A stretch of DNA of 42,925 nucleotides from Pseudomonas sp. RGM2987 (GCF_022952855.1 NZ_JALJDX010000178.1:1-42925), one strand, 5' to 3'; positions 8,294 to 18,014 are shown, numbered from the stretch's first letter. Numbers and translations are program-made. The notes: generated by a model from the letters alone, not told the origin.

Positions 8294-8413
8294 GGGCTTT
8301 TTTCAAAATATTTACTAGCAGACTGCCACCCCTTGCAAAACAAGGGTTTAGCGGGGAGCAAAGCGCCGAAAAATGACGTCAAAAACCTGCGCCATGAAAT
8401 CGCAAGCAAAAAA

Positions 8414-8502
8414 TGTGGGAGCGGGCTTGCTCGCGAAAGCGGTGGATCAGCTTGTATATGTGCTGAAGTACCGACGCCTTCGCGGGCAAGCCCGCTCCCA
8501 CA
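8414..8502. repeat. REPIN, family A
   Basis: Two inverted copies of TGTGGGAGCGGGCTTGC-type REP separated by about 40 bp. The right arm reads CGCGGGCAAGCCCGCTCCCACA. It lies just after the KAS III stop codon, and the minus-strand continuation is CATTTTTTGC, so it could also end that transcript. Confidence 0.88.
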
Positions 8503-8520
8503 TTTATATTCCGGTGTGAA

Positions 8521-9447
8521 TCAGTCGCGATAGAGGATCGCCGAGCCCCACGACAGGCCTACACCAAAACCACTGATTGCCACGCGCTTCCAATTGGCAT
8601 CCAGGACATGCTTTTCCAGGAGCAATGGAATACTCGAGGACACGGTATTGCCGGTCTCGACCATGTCTTTGATGAATTTTTCCGGTTCACCTTCAAAACG
8701 TCGCGCCACGGCATCGACAATCGCTGCGCTGCCCTGATGGATGCAAAACGCATCGATGTCGCCTGGCTGTAGCGAAGATTCGCTCAGCAGTTCATGCAGG
8801 TGAGCCGGCACTTTCACCAAGGCGAAGTTGAAAACCTGGCGCCCGTTCATGAAAAACACGCCATCGCTGACTTTCAAATGGGGCGCGCCTGAGCCATCGG
8901 TGCCGAATTTCGCCTTACCCAGTTGCCAGGCGGCCCCCTCGCCCATCCATGTCGCCGTGGCGGCATCGCCAAACAACATGGTGGTGTTGCGGTCTTCTGG
9001 GTCGACGATCTTCGAATACGGGTCAGCGGTCACCAGCAGGCCATTCTTCAGGCCAGCAGCCTCCATGAAGCCTTTCAGGGCGTAGATGCCATAGACATAG
9101 CCCGAACAGCCCAGGGAAATATCAAACGCCGCCACATGGGTCGGCAGGCCCAGTTTGTCCTGCACAATGGCTGCGGTATGAGGCAGGCCTTCCTCGTCGC
9201 CGTTCTGGGTGACGACGATCAGCGCATCGATCGATTCGCGCGCAAGGCCCGGGTTGTTGGCGAACAATGCATTGACTGCTTCGACACACAGGTCGGAGGT
9301 TTCCTGGTCCGCGTTCTTGCGCGGCAGGAACGCCGAACCGATCTTGCCAAGGATGAACTCTTCATCCTTCTCGAATTTGGCACCCTGAGCGTAGTTATCC
9401 ACACCAGCGGTCGGCACATAACTCGCTATGCTTTTTATGCCAATCAT
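8521..9447 (-). CDS. Ketoacyl-ACP synthase III of the flagellin glycosylation island
   Basis: FabH-like thiolase-fold enzyme of 308 residues. The catalytic triad is complete: Cys114 in DISLGCSGYVYG, His237 in CIHQG and Asn267 in ETGNTVSSS. Family chemistry is condensation of an acyl-CoA or acyl-ACP with malonyl-ACP to a 3-ketoacyl-ACP. The start is the ATG at 9447 (MIGIKSIASYVP) with GGGAAG upstream; an adjacent ATG at 9450 is also possible. The corresponding gene in P. syringae (orf3) lies in the same place, between fgt2 and fliC. A FabH serving general fatty-acid synthesis would usually lie among fab genes, so this copy is probably dedicated. An inferred role is supply of a short 3-oxo/3-hydroxyacyl group (for example 3-hydroxybutanoyl) for the amino sugar on flagellin. 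Confidence 0.9.
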   Translation of the reverse strand: MIGIKSIASYVPTAGVDNYAQGAKFEKDEEFILGKIGSAFLPRKNADQETSDLCVEAVNALFANNPGLARESIDALIVVTQNGDEEGLPHTAAIVQDKLGLPTHVAAFDISLGCSGYVYGIYALKGFMEAAGLKNGLLVTADPYSKIVDPEDRNTTMLFGDAATATWMGEGAAWQLGKAKFGTDGSGAPHLKVSDGVFFMNGRQVFNFALVKVPAHLHELLSESSLQPGDIDAFCIHQGSAAIVDAVARRFEGEPEKFIKDMVETGNTVSSSIPLLLEKHVLDANWKRVAISGFGVGLSWGSAILYRD

Positions 9448-9773
9448 CATGGCTTCCCGATCATAAAATGCGATTTGGTTCATCCCCAAAAAGCTCAGGG
9501 ACGCTTCAAAAATGGTTGATTTGCTGGGGCGGGCGCCTTTTCAGGCGAATGAACGAGCCTCCACTCCTGGCAATACAATACAGTGAAGATGCACTTTATG
9601 ACCTATGCGTCACGCGCATTTGCCCGGGAAGGGCATTTTTTCATGACAAACGAAGCAGTGTCATTGTTTGCAAAGGTGGGGGGCACTGGGCAGGAATCTT
9701 CAGAATGGCGGCGTATTTGGGCCAGAGCGCCGGCAGCTTTAAGCTGCCGACGCCGAAGGCTTGCGAGGCAGGG
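9448..9773. other. 326-bp intergenic region between fgt2 and the KAS III gene
   Basis: No convincing gene. Positions 9727-9753 hold a strong hairpin just after the fgt2 stop: 11-bp arms GCGCCGGCAGC and GCTGCCGACGC (one G-T pair) around TTTAA, without a T-run on either side. The rest is AT-richer than its neighbours. I could not recognise a sigma-54, sigma-28 or good sigma-70 promoter for the KAS III gene in it. Confidence 0.6.
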
Positions 9774-12680
9774 TTATGCGCCGGGCTCGTCCAGCAAGGC
9801 GGTCCAGGGTACGTTGCGCACCGGTCCCAGGGTGAAGCCCGCGCCTTGCAACGCCAGGTTGCCGTTGTAGAACCGATCCTGAGCGAACGCCTCGGACCAC
9901 TTCTCCCGCAGCGCCACCAGAGCATCAGGCGTACTTGCCAGCACGCCGGGCTGGATCACTTGCACGTGTGGCGTCCATACCGTCAGGTACCCAGCCTGGC
10001 CGACTCTGAGGCACAGGTCCACATCACCCAAGGCATCGTCGAACAGTCCAGTGTCTATGCCGTCAGCAGCGTTGAATAGCTGTTTGGAAATCATCAAGCA
10101 GGCAAAAGATACCGCCGAACAATTCTGCTCGACGACCAACCGGTTCATGTAGCCTCTGGCGGTCTTCGGTTCGCCGATGAAGGCCGAGCCGACTTCGTCA
10201 TTCAGGCCCAGGATCAGGCCGGCCTGGGTGATACGTCCATCGCGCTCGATCAGCCTGGCGCCGACCACACCGACTTCCGGACGCAAGGCTTGATTGAGCA
10301 GCGATTCGATCCAGTTGACGTTGAGCACCTCGCTGTCGGCCGCCAGGGTCACCAGATAGTCACCCTTGGCCTCCTGGCTGACGGCGTTGATCAAGGACCC
10401 CGTCGCGACGCCCGGTTCGATCTCCAGCAACCGCACGCGACTGGCCTGATGCCCCTGGCCGCCGAGCCAGGTGCGCAGCGTCGCGTGCTCGGCCGCCATG
10501 AGCGGGACCAACACCTCGTAGCGCTGATAACGAGTGCGTTGCAGCACGCTGAGCAAGCAACGCTGCAACGCCGCCAGTTCGGTGACGCCATGGACGATGA
10601 TCGACACCATGGGGCGATCGGCAAAGCGGTAGTCGATCTTGTGCGTGCCCCGCACCGCCGTGCTCACGTCGGCCTGATAACCCCTTACCGCCAAGTGACG
10701 CAGCAGCGTCTTGCGTTCATCGGCGTTGTCCTCCACCGGTGGCGCCTGACTAATCAGCAGCGGCTCATCCAGGTGGGCAAGGCCCTCCAGGCCGTCCTGC
10801 TCGATCAAGCGCAACAGCAGGTCGAACTCCATCGCTTGCTTGAACTCGCGGGAATAGCCGCCGAGCCTGACCAACGTCTCGCGGCGTACCAGCCAATGAC
10901 GGGCCATCAAGGCCGGGGCGTTCAGCAGCAAGTCGAGGTTGAACCCCGGCCGGAATACATCGGCCAGCGTCCCGTCGGGCTGACGCTGGAACTCATCCAT
11001 TGCCACAGCCTGGCACTGTGGAGCGGTCAGCAATTCCACACCCGCGCGGAACAGGCCGCCCGGCGTCAATTCATCACCGGCCTCGGCCATGACCATCCAA
11101 TCGCAATCGCTCTGGCTGGCCACCTGGTTGATCTTGTCGACGTAATTGCTTTCGTTGACTTTGACGAAATGCAGGACATTCTTTGATGTCGTCTCGGCCG
11201 GCAGATCGCCGGTGGTAAACACAACAATCTTGAACGCCCGGCAATAGCCATTGATGACGCTGTCGAAAGTTGCCTGCATCTTGAAGATATCGGCGTCCAG
11301 GTCCAGGATCAAAATGCCGAACGTCGGGCCACCGTTGCGGGCGGCCAGATATTTGGAGACTTTCCGGGTGTCACTGGCGCTCGGTTCACGCGCTTCGAGC
11401 CAGCCCAGCAATTGGCCGGAGCGCGTGGTATCGAACAACCTCGCGGTATTTTCAAACGCCGCCGCCTTGAGCCGTTGGTCCCAAGCTTGGAGCATTTGCA
11501 CGTAGCGCTTGTCACCCTTGGCCTGCATGAGATCGAGCAGTTGCTTGTTCAGGTCCTGGTTGAAGGCATAGCTCAGGAAAGCCCTCGCCAGTTGTTCATC
11601 AAGCGGCTCGGCACTGGTGTTGCGCTGGGGGCGAGACAGCTCCTTCTGCTTGAGCATGACAGCTTCCAGCTCCCTCAACTGCACCTGCCCGCTTGGCGCC
11701 GCATGAAGCAGGAATTCCAGGTCGGTGAGCTGGTCAAAAAATGCCCGGTTATAGAAAGGCATCTCAACGTACTGCGTCGGTTCGAAACGGCGAACCGGTT
11801 CGCCACGCCGCGAATCCCAGGAGGACTCCAGCAGCTTGCCGGACTGGGGCACCGAGCGCTCGGCCAGCTTCTTCACGATGGTTTTGGCGTGCTCCCGCGT
11901 CGAGGCACCCGTGCCCAATGCACTGGCCAACGTCGTGGCCAGGCGTTCCTGTTCGGCGGCCGCATGCAAGTCCTGGGACCCCGGCGCCAACGCGGACGGG
12001 CTTAGCGGCGGCGCCACGCGACCGCGCTCATGCAGACCGTATGGAATGTCCAGCAAGCGCACCGAGGCTTCGCTCACCAAACCATAGGAATGGCCGGCTT
12101 CCTGCAATCGCGAATCAAACCCGGTGGGCGACGACGCGTAGCTGCGCCGCAGGGTTTCAGTGCGCACGAGGGCATTGGCCAGCGACGGGCAATCCTCGGC
12201 AAACGCGGCCAGCCGCCCTTCGGCCGATGCACCGCGGTAGTCGTCACTGCCCTTGCGATCGAGCAGGTAGTAGTCGACACGATCGGCGTGGGCCTCGAAC
12301 GCCAGGCTGTAGCCTTGGCAGGCGCTGTACTCAGCGTTCGCTTCCAGGAAACTCAACGCCTGTTCGAGCGCCTGGGGCAGCAGGAAACTCTCCGCATCGG
12401 CAATCGCCAGGTACGGCGTGGCGACTCGCTCGACGGCCTGGCGAACCTTTTCGCCGAAACCAATGGCCGTGGGTGCGTGCAGGTATTGCACACTGGGGGA
12501 AGCTGCGGCGATGTCGGCGTGGTTCAGGCTCGAAGAGTCGATCACCAGTACGGCGAACGAACTGTCACGGTAGTGGCGCAACGCCCGCCGCAGGGCAGTC
12601 GACTGGTCGTGAGCGAGCAGCACCAGGGTCAATCGTTCATTCAACGGCGCGGTCGATCCTGTTGGGACATTGCTTTGCAT
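9774..12680 (-). CDS. fgt2: Fgt2-like flagellin glycosyltransferase
   Basis: Multidomain GT-A protein of 968 residues. The N-terminal part (about 10-240) resembles a family 2 nucleotide-sugar transferase fold (LTLVLLAHDQSTALRRAL, then YLAIADAESFL in the DXD position). A linker (240-430) is followed by a degenerate GT2 unit (about 440-690) and a second full GT2 unit (about 690-930) with RPMVSIIVHG and RPEVGVVGARLIERDGRITQ. That last module also occurs in Fgt1 and in the 1180-aa protein at 29525-33067. No signal peptide or membrane helix, so it acts in the cytoplasm before flagellin export. The ATG at 12680 is preferred because AAGGA lies six bases upstream; an ATG at 12686 overlaps it. Order flgL-fgt1-fgt2-KASIII-fliC equals the P. 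syringae island, where Fgt2 helps glycosylate flagellin serines. Confidence 0.85.
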   Translation of the reverse strand: MQSNVPTGSTAPLNERLTLVLLAHDQSTALRRALRHYRDSSFAVLVIDSSSLNHADIAAASPSVQYLHAPTAIGFGEKVRQAVERVATPYLAIADAESFLLPQALEQALSFLEANAEYSACQGYSLAFEAHADRVDYYLLDRKGSDDYRGASAEGRLAAFAEDCPSLANALVRTETLRRSYASSPTGFDSRLQEAGHSYGLVSEASVRLLDIPYGLHERGRVAPPLSPSALAPGSQDLHAAAEQERLATTLASALGTGASTREHAKTIVKKLAERSVPQSGKLLESSWDSRRGEPVRRFEPTQYVEMPFYNRAFFDQLTDLEFLLHAAPSGQVQLRELEAVMLKQKELSRPQRNTSAEPLDEQLARAFLSYAFNQDLNKQLLDLMQAKGDKRYVQMLQAWDQRLKAAAFENTARLFDTTRSGQLLGWLEAREPSASDTRKVSKYLAARNGGPTFGILILDLDADIFKMQATFDSVINGYCRAFKIVVFTTGDLPAETTSKNVLHFVKVNESNYVDKINQVASQSDCDWMVMAEAGDELTPGGLFRAGVELLTAPQCQAVAMDEFQRQPDGTLADVFRPGFNLDLLLNAPALMARHWLVRRETLVRLGGYSREFKQAMEFDLLLRLIEQDGLEGLAHLDEPLLISQAPPVEDNADERKTLLRHLAVRGYQADVSTAVRGTHKIDYRFADRPMVSIIVHGVTELAALQRCLLSVLQRTRYQRYEVLVPLMAAEHATLRTWLGGQGHQASRVRLLEIEPGVATGSLINAVSQEAKGDYLVTLAADSEVLNVNWIESLLNQALRPEVGVVGARLIERDGRITQAGLILGLNDEVGSAFIGEPKTARGYMNRLVVEQNCSAVSFACLMISKQLFNAADGIDTGLFDDALGDVDLCLRVGQAGYLTVWTPHVQVIQPGVLASTPDALVALREKWSEAFAQDRFYNGNLALQGAGFTLGPVRNVPWTALLDEPGA

Positions 12681-12724
12681 ATTCATTCCTTAACGAGTGG
12701 GTGATCGCATCAGCGACACCGGGA

Positions 12725-12740
12725 GTTTCAAGCTTGAAAC
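12725..12740. repeat. 16-bp perfect palindrome between fgt1 and fgt2
   Basis: GTTTCAAGCTTGAAAC is a perfect palindrome immediately downstream of the fgt1 stop codon, with a G-U and a G-C pair able to extend it. There is no T-run. It may protect the fgt1 mRNA end or bind a protein. Confidence 0.7.
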
Positions 12741-12743
12741 CCA

Positions 12744-15700
12744 TCAATCCGGCAGCCAACCATTGGCCCAGTACTGCAGGTTATCGCCGCGCAAAATAAA
12801 GTCGCGCAACACCACTTCACGTAATTCGTCGCCCATCCGGTAGCTGGCAATCGGGTCTGCCAGGTGCATACGGATGGCCTCCAGCCATTCTTCGGTGCTG
12901 TTGGTGAGAATCCGGGTACAAGGCAGGTGTCCCCGGTAAGCCTCGGTATCCGAACAAATGACGGGATAGCCGCACGCACCGTATTCCAACAGGCGCAGAT
13001 TGCTTTTGCAGTCGTTGAAAATATGGAACTCCAGCGGCGCCAAGGCCAGGTCGAGATTCAGGCTGGCAAGCTTTGCCGGATAAGTCGCCAGGCTCACGCC
13101 AGTATGAAACTCATGGACATAGGGCTTGAGCAAATCCGGGCACATGCCAAAGAATACCCATTCGACTTCGTCAGCCAGTTCCCGAACGACATCGGCGATG
13201 AGTTCCAGGTCACCACGGTGGCTGGTGCCGCCGCCCCAACCAATACGCGGCTTGCTGGAGGTCGCACGCTGGCTTCTGAGCTGATTCCACAGGCCGGCAG
13301 CCAACATGTTCGGCACGACGCGGATGTCGTGGTGCATGCTGGACAGGACGTCCGCCAACGGATGGGTGGAGACCACGACCCGATCACACAGGCCGATCCC
13401 TCTGCGCAACATGTCCTCGAGGTTGTCCGGCATATTTCGGCTGTGTTCGTTTTTCTCCGGGATCCTGGCAACGTAGTCATCCAACTCGTAGATGCGCATG
13501 GCCTTGGAGTAGTTCTTGACCTGGGTGATGTCCTTGAATTTGCCGATGTTATAGCGACCCTGAAGCACGACCACGTCCGGCGACTGACGCTCGATGTCGA
13601 TGATCGAAGGCATATCGTAGGCAACACGCCCGATGATCCGCCCAGCCGCTTCCAGTTCGAATAGCGGTTGGCTTACACGGTAATGCCCCACCGCCGAAGT
13701 GTTGAGCGCCAATCCCAGGATCGAGGGTACGTTGCGGGTAATCAACGGATTCCATCCGGTGCGTGGCCCAGGCTCAAGACTGAAGCTTTTCCCGGTCAGG
13801 GTCAGGTTATGGTTGTAGGCCGGATCGTTGGCGATCCTGGGCAACCAGCGTTGGTAGAACGCTTCCTGCTCCAGCTCCAATCGTTGCTTCCACGAAGACT
13901 CGCGATGAGTGTCCACGCCAGGCGCCAACACGACGTCGCAATAAGGTGTGGTGACAATCAGGTAACCGCTCTTCCCGACCTGCAGGCATAACTCCAGAGA
14001 ATTGATGCCCTGTGTCGTGATCGTCTCATCGAACCCGCCCACCTCCTCAAGAACCCGTTTGCGCACCAATAGACACTGATCGCCGACAGCGCTCCAATTT
14101 TGCACCACCTGCAAGCGCTGCATGTAGCCGCCAGAAGTCACCGATTCGTTGACAAAAGCCCTGCCCGCCAACCCACCCAGCCCCATTATCAGGCCGGAGT
14201 CGATGACACGGCCCTGCAGGTTGAGTGTGCGAGGGCCAACGATACCGACTTCAGGACGCTGCCCCTGATTGAGCAATTCGTCCAGCCAGGCGGCTTCACA
14301 CACGATGCAATTGGGGTTGAGCAGCAGCAGGTATTCGCCGCGGGCCTGTTGCGCGGCGAAGTTACGGATCACTGCCTCGCTGGCAATTTCGGGGCGCACG
14401 AATATTCGTAGCTTTTCGCTGCCCAGTTCGGCCATGGCCCGTAGCCAATGCGCCAGCTCGGCGTTGTCACTGGCATTATCGACAATGATGATTTCGTAAT
14501 GCGGATAGGCGGTCGTGCTGATCAGGCTGTTGACGCAACGCTCCAGCGCGTCCAGGTCATCCTTGACGCTGATGACGATCGACACCAGTGGTCGCTCGTC
14601 GAACTGGTATTCGATGCGTGGGAGCAACGCCAGGACCGCCCCCGGATGAAGCCGGTGCGGCGCGCCGATACGTTGTAGATGAGCGCTGATCAACCGGCCG
14701 TTTTGCTCGATGACCTCAGGTAACGATAGCCATTGGGCAAACGAAAACGTCGATTCGACCTGGACTTCCGGAATGTGACCGATGACCTGCGGCCCATCGG
14801 TTTCCACCAGGCGCCAGATCAAGTCATGGGGCGCCAATTCGCCCAGGCTCGAATCGAATCCACCCGAGGCAAGGAATCGCGCACGCTCGAAAGCCAGTGC
14901 CCGGCCGACATAGGGATAACCGCGCATCAGGTCGAGATTGAAGTCAGGCTTGAAGATCGGTTCCACCGACTTGTCATCCACCAGCGCACCTTCATCACTG
15001 TAGATACAGGCAGCAGACGGCGAGCTGACAATCCGGTCGGCCATGATCAGCAGCGCAGACTCGGTCAAGCGATCGCCGGCACGCAGCAGGTAGAACCAGT
15101 CGGCGCCGTCCAGTTGAGGCAACAGTCCATTGAGCTGCTGCGCCCAGTCCGCCTGCAGGCCAAGGCGCAGGACATGGTTGTCCACGGCCTGGCGCCCATT
15201 GGACAGCAGCAGCACCGATTCGCAGGCATAGGCTTGGACAGCGATACTCTGCAGGGTAATGCCCAACGCATAAGGATCGTCCTGCACGTCGATGATGACC
15301 GGGACAATCATCGGCCGATAGGCCCAGCGAGCGATCTGCCGGGACAAGACTTGCTTGCGCAATGGACTGAAACGTCGACACGTCAACCACTGAGCGTAGA
15401 GCTCTGCGTAACTTTCGATGTCAGTACCGACTTGCGAGCCAATGACACCCTGCCGGGTCGCAATGAGCGAGTAGACGTTGATTTCCTCCCACTCGGACGC
15501 CCCCGGCTCCCTGGCCTGCCCCAGCGCCTGGTAACGCACCCAGCCACTGGCGGGCGCCGGCTCGCCACTGCGCTGGGCCAGCATTTCCTTGAGCCATGTC
15601 AGCTCCACCGTGGCCGCCTCAAGCATCCTGGCCTGACGTGCCAGGCGCTCTGGATGCAATCGCTGGCCACTTCCTTCGGCATAAAGCTGGACCAGATTGC

Positions 15701-16331
15701 CCCGGCGCAGCAGGCAGATGAACAAAGCAAAATCGAGGACAGCCTCAAAGCCTTCACCGGGTCGCGCCAACGCTGGCAGCAAGGCATCGACATCGGTACG
15801 GCGCATCAATGCGCCACTCAAGCCGCCGAGAATATTACGGCCGGTTTTTTCAAAATACGCCAGCATGTCTGTGCCGTTGAACATCGCATCGAACAGCGTG
15901 ATGCCCGTGTTTTCAACGCGGACCGGCAAGGCATAATTGTCTGCATCGATTAAATGATGCCTGTTGATTACCAGCGATACTTGCGCATGCTCCTGCAGGA
16001 TCGCCGCCTGCTGACTGACGCAGCACGCCAGCAACTGATCGTCATCACACAGGAACTTGATGAACTCGCCCCGGGACTCTTCCAGGCAGCGCAACAAGTT
16101 CTGCTGGAATCCCAACCGGGTAGTGTTGCGCAAGTAACGCACCGCAACATCGGAGCCGGCGCCAAGTTCCTGGACGACCCGCTCGATTTCATCGGTGCGA
16201 CAGTCGTCGCAGATGACAATCTCAAGGTTCTCGTAGGTCTGCTCGAGCGCACTTTGCAAGGCGAGATTGAAAAAGCGTGGGTTGAACGCGGGGATGGCAA
16301 TACTGACAAGAGGAGCTGATTTCACACGCAT
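12744..16331 (-). CDS. fgt1: Fgt1-like flagellin glycosyltransferase
   Basis: Cytoplasmic glycosyltransferase of 1195 residues. The N-terminal GT2 domain (about 5-230) has VSIAIPAFN and a DDD nucleotide-sugar motif at about 96-98. A divergent GT2-like unit (about 335-560) follows, then a third GT2 (about 585-850) with RPLVSIVISVKDD and RPEVGIVG, and a C-terminal GT-B/GT4-like domain (about 870-1195) with RIGWGGGTSHRGD and LRLLEYGACGYPVICSD. The start is the ATG at 16331 (MRVKSAPLVS); a TTG nine bases upstream is less likely. The length matches what I recall for P. syringae Fgt1, which adds the first sugar (rhamnose) to flagellin serines; that specificity is not readable from sequence. It follows flgL after 104 bp and is probably co-transcribed with fgt2. 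Confidence 0.88.
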   Translation of the reverse strand: MRVKSAPLVSIAIPAFNPRFFNLALQSALEQTYENLEIVICDDCRTDEIERVVQELGAGSDVAVRYLRNTTRLGFQQNLLRCLEESRGEFIKFLCDDDQLLACCVSQQAAILQEHAQVSLVINRHHLIDADNYALPVRVENTGITLFDAMFNGTDMLAYFEKTGRNILGGLSGALMRRTDVDALLPALARPGEGFEAVLDFALFICLLRRGNLVQLYAEGSGQRLHPERLARQARMLEAATVELTWLKEMLAQRSGEPAPASGWVRYQALGQAREPGASEWEEINVYSLIATRQGVIGSQVGTDIESYAELYAQWLTCRRFSPLRKQVLSRQIARWAYRPMIVPVIIDVQDDPYALGITLQSIAVQAYACESVLLLSNGRQAVDNHVLRLGLQADWAQQLNGLLPQLDGADWFYLLRAGDRLTESALLIMADRIVSSPSAACIYSDEGALVDDKSVEPIFKPDFNLDLMRGYPYVGRALAFERARFLASGGFDSSLGELAPHDLIWRLVETDGPQVIGHIPEVQVESTFSFAQWLSLPEVIEQNGRLISAHLQRIGAPHRLHPGAVLALLPRIEYQFDERPLVSIVISVKDDLDALERCVNSLISTTAYPHYEIIIVDNASDNAELAHWLRAMAELGSEKLRIFVRPEIASEAVIRNFAAQQARGEYLLLLNPNCIVCEAAWLDELLNQGQRPEVGIVGPRTLNLQGRVIDSGLIMGLGGLAGRAFVNESVTSGGYMQRLQVVQNWSAVGDQCLLVRKRVLEEVGGFDETITTQGINSLELCLQVGKSGYLIVTTPYCDVVLAPGVDTHRESSWKQRLELEQEAFYQRWLPRIANDPAYNHNLTLTGKSFSLEPGPRTGWNPLITRNVPSILGLALNTSAVGHYRVSQPLFELEAAGRIIGRVAYDMPSIIDIERQSPDVVVLQGRYNIGKFKDITQVKNYSKAMRIYELDDYVARIPEKNEHSRNMPDNLEDMLRRGIGLCDRVVVSTHPLADVLSSMHHDIRVVPNMLAAGLWNQLRSQRATSSKPRIGWGGGTSHRGDLELIADVVRELADEVEWVFFGMCPDLLKPYVHEFHTGVSLATYPAKLASLNLDLALAPLEFHIFNDCKSNLRLLEYGACGYPVICSDTEAYRGHLPCTRILTNSTEEWLEAIRMHLADPIASYRMGDELREVVLRDFILRGDNLQYWANGWLPD

Positions 16332-16397
16332 GGCTCTCAACCGGCGGGCGTCAACTCAGGCGAGAGCAGGACGTCCTGAATCGTGAAGGAAACGGGT

Positions 16398-16428
16398 CAG
16401 GGGACCGCTCTGGCGTCACGGCCCCCTG
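16398..16428 (-). terminator. Hairpin between flgL and fgt1
   Basis: Arms CAGGGGACC and GGCCCCCTG form a 9-bp stem (one G-U pair) with a 13-nt loop, 8 bp after the flgL stop. The minus strand continues ACCCGTTTCCTT, a weak tract. It may attenuate read-through from the flgF-L operon into fgt1, which has no other promoter that I can see. Confidence 0.4.
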
Positions 16429-16435
16429 CCTTGGA

Positions 16436-18001
16436 TCAGATTTTGTTGAACAATCCCAACTGGGAGACTTTGCTGAACGCCAATTGCGATGCCTGCAGCA
16501 TAGTCTGCTGCAAGGTCAGGCGCGTCATCACTTCGGCCGGATCGGAATCACGAATTGCCGACTGGGTCTGCGAGTTGGCGAGCACGAAGCTCTGATTGGT
16601 ATCGCTCTGGGTATCGAGCGCCTGGCCGCGCCCGCCGACCGCACTCAATGCACTGGTCAACTGGTCAGTGCCGCTGGCCAGGTTACCTATGGCCGAAGCC
16701 AGTGCCGCGTTCAGTTTCTGGCCGGCGATGTTGTTGCCATCGACTGGCGTTTCCAATGCCGAGCGCAACTGGTTCACGGTGTCCAAGATGTTCTGCGTCT
16801 CGTGGGTGTTGACCGCGATGCTGAACTGATCGTTGGCGGCCGGGGCACCGTTGAGCGTGAAGCTCACGCCGGAGGCGGTCGCCACGTTGCCTGCCAGGGT
16901 GCCGCTGGACACCGGCTTGCTGTCAGCAGTCAGTGGCGCGGCGTACAGGTCGAAATCCGTGGCACTGGTGAATTTCATCACTGCCGAGCCCGACGGAAAA
17001 CTGGCGTGGTAGGCCACCGGATCGGTGATCGCGCTGCCGGTGATCTGAGTGGCGCTGGCGTTGCCCGGGCTGCGGGCCGGGGTGAAGCTGTCAGGCTTGG
17101 CCGCCAGCGTGAAGGTATGGCCGGGCAACACCGTGCCAGCCACGTCGCCCGCTTGCAGGTTGACGTTCAAAGTCAGGTCGACGCCGCGAAAACTCACGCT
17201 CTGCCCGGCCTGCTTGTTGGGATCGATTACACCGCCCTTGCTGGCTTCGGCGGTCACATCGTTGCCACCCGAATCGGTGATCTTCAACTGGGTGCCGCTG
17301 ACAAACTCCACTGTGTACGGTTCGCCGCTGCGGAACTGGCTGTTATAGGTCACGCTGGACGAAACTTGGCCGTTGGTCAACACGACGCGGTCATCATCCA
17401 CCGCCGGCGCGGTCATGGTGACCTGGCTGCGACTGGTGTTGACGGCTTGCTGGAAGGTCTCCCAGCCGGTGCTGTTGGTGGCCATCGACATGGTGTCGCC
17501 GATCGGCAGGTCCAGGGTAACCTGGTCGCCGTTATAGGTGTAGGTGCCATCGTCGTTGCGGGTGAACGGAACGACATCGCCCTTGGACCCGGCAAAGATA
17601 TATTTGCCGTTTTCATCCTTGGTATTCATCAGGCTCAGCAGTTGCTCTTCGATCGACCCCAACTCCGAAGCCACAGCCTTACGGTCGGAGTCGGTGTAGG
17701 CCGCGTTACCGGCACTCACGGCCAATTCCTTGGCGCGCTGCAGCACGTTGCCGATGCTGGTCATCACCGATTCGGTGGTGCCCAGGGTCGCCTTGATGGT
17801 GGTGACGTTGGCTTCATATTGGGAAAGCATCGACGCCTGGTTACCCAACTGCAGAAGACGCGAGGCACCCACCGGATCATCGGCGGCGGTGTTCACCCGC
17901 ACCAGGCTACTGGCTTCTTCGCTGGTCTTGACCACCTTGGCGAAATTTTTCTGGTAGTTCGCAGCCGTGCTTTCGTAAAACTGAGAAGTAGAAATGCGCA
18001 T
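16436..18001 (-). CDS. flgL: FlgL, hook-filament junction protein
   Basis: Protein of 521 residues that joins the hook (through FlgK) to the filament. It starts MRISTSQFYESTAANYQKNF and has flagellin-like N-terminal (about 1-150) and C-terminal (about 425-521) helices. The central region (about 180-420) is a long Thr/Ser/Gly-rich beta domain. At 521 residues it is clearly longer than the roughly 440-residue P. aeruginosa protein, the extra length lying in that central exposed domain. The ribosome site AAGGAG lies nine bases upstream and overlaps the flgK stop region, consistent with translation from the same mRNA. It is exported by the flagellar type III system, so there is no cleavable signal. 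Confidence 0.95.
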   Translation of the reverse strand: MRISTSQFYESTAANYQKNFAKVVKTSEEASSLVRVNTAADDPVGASRLLQLGNQASMLSQYEANVTTIKATLGTTESVMTSIGNVLQRAKELAVSAGNAAYTDSDRKAVASELGSIEEQLLSLMNTKDENGKYIFAGSKGDVVPFTRNDDGTYTYNGDQVTLDLPIGDTMSMATNSTGWETFQQAVNTSRSQVTMTAPAVDDDRVVLTNGQVSSSVTYNSQFRSGEPYTVEFVSGTQLKITDSGGNDVTAEASKGGVIDPNKQAGQSVSFRGVDLTLNVNLQAGDVAGTVLPGHTFTLAAKPDSFTPARSPGNASATQITGSAITDPVAYHASFPSGSAVMKFTSATDFDLYAAPLTADSKPVSSGTLAGNVATASGVSFTLNGAPAANDQFSIAVNTHETQNILDTVNQLRSALETPVDGNNIAGQKLNAALASAIGNLASGTDQLTSALSAVGGRGQALDTQSDTNQSFVLANSQTQSAIRDSDPAEVMTRLTLQQTMLQASQLAFSKVSQLGLFNKI

Positions 18002-18014
18002 GGGCTACGGCTCC

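Noticed and set aside
8185..8409. Upstream extension of fliC
   Set aside because: It would read through the sigma-28 promoter and the leader; the flagellin family begins at MALTVN.
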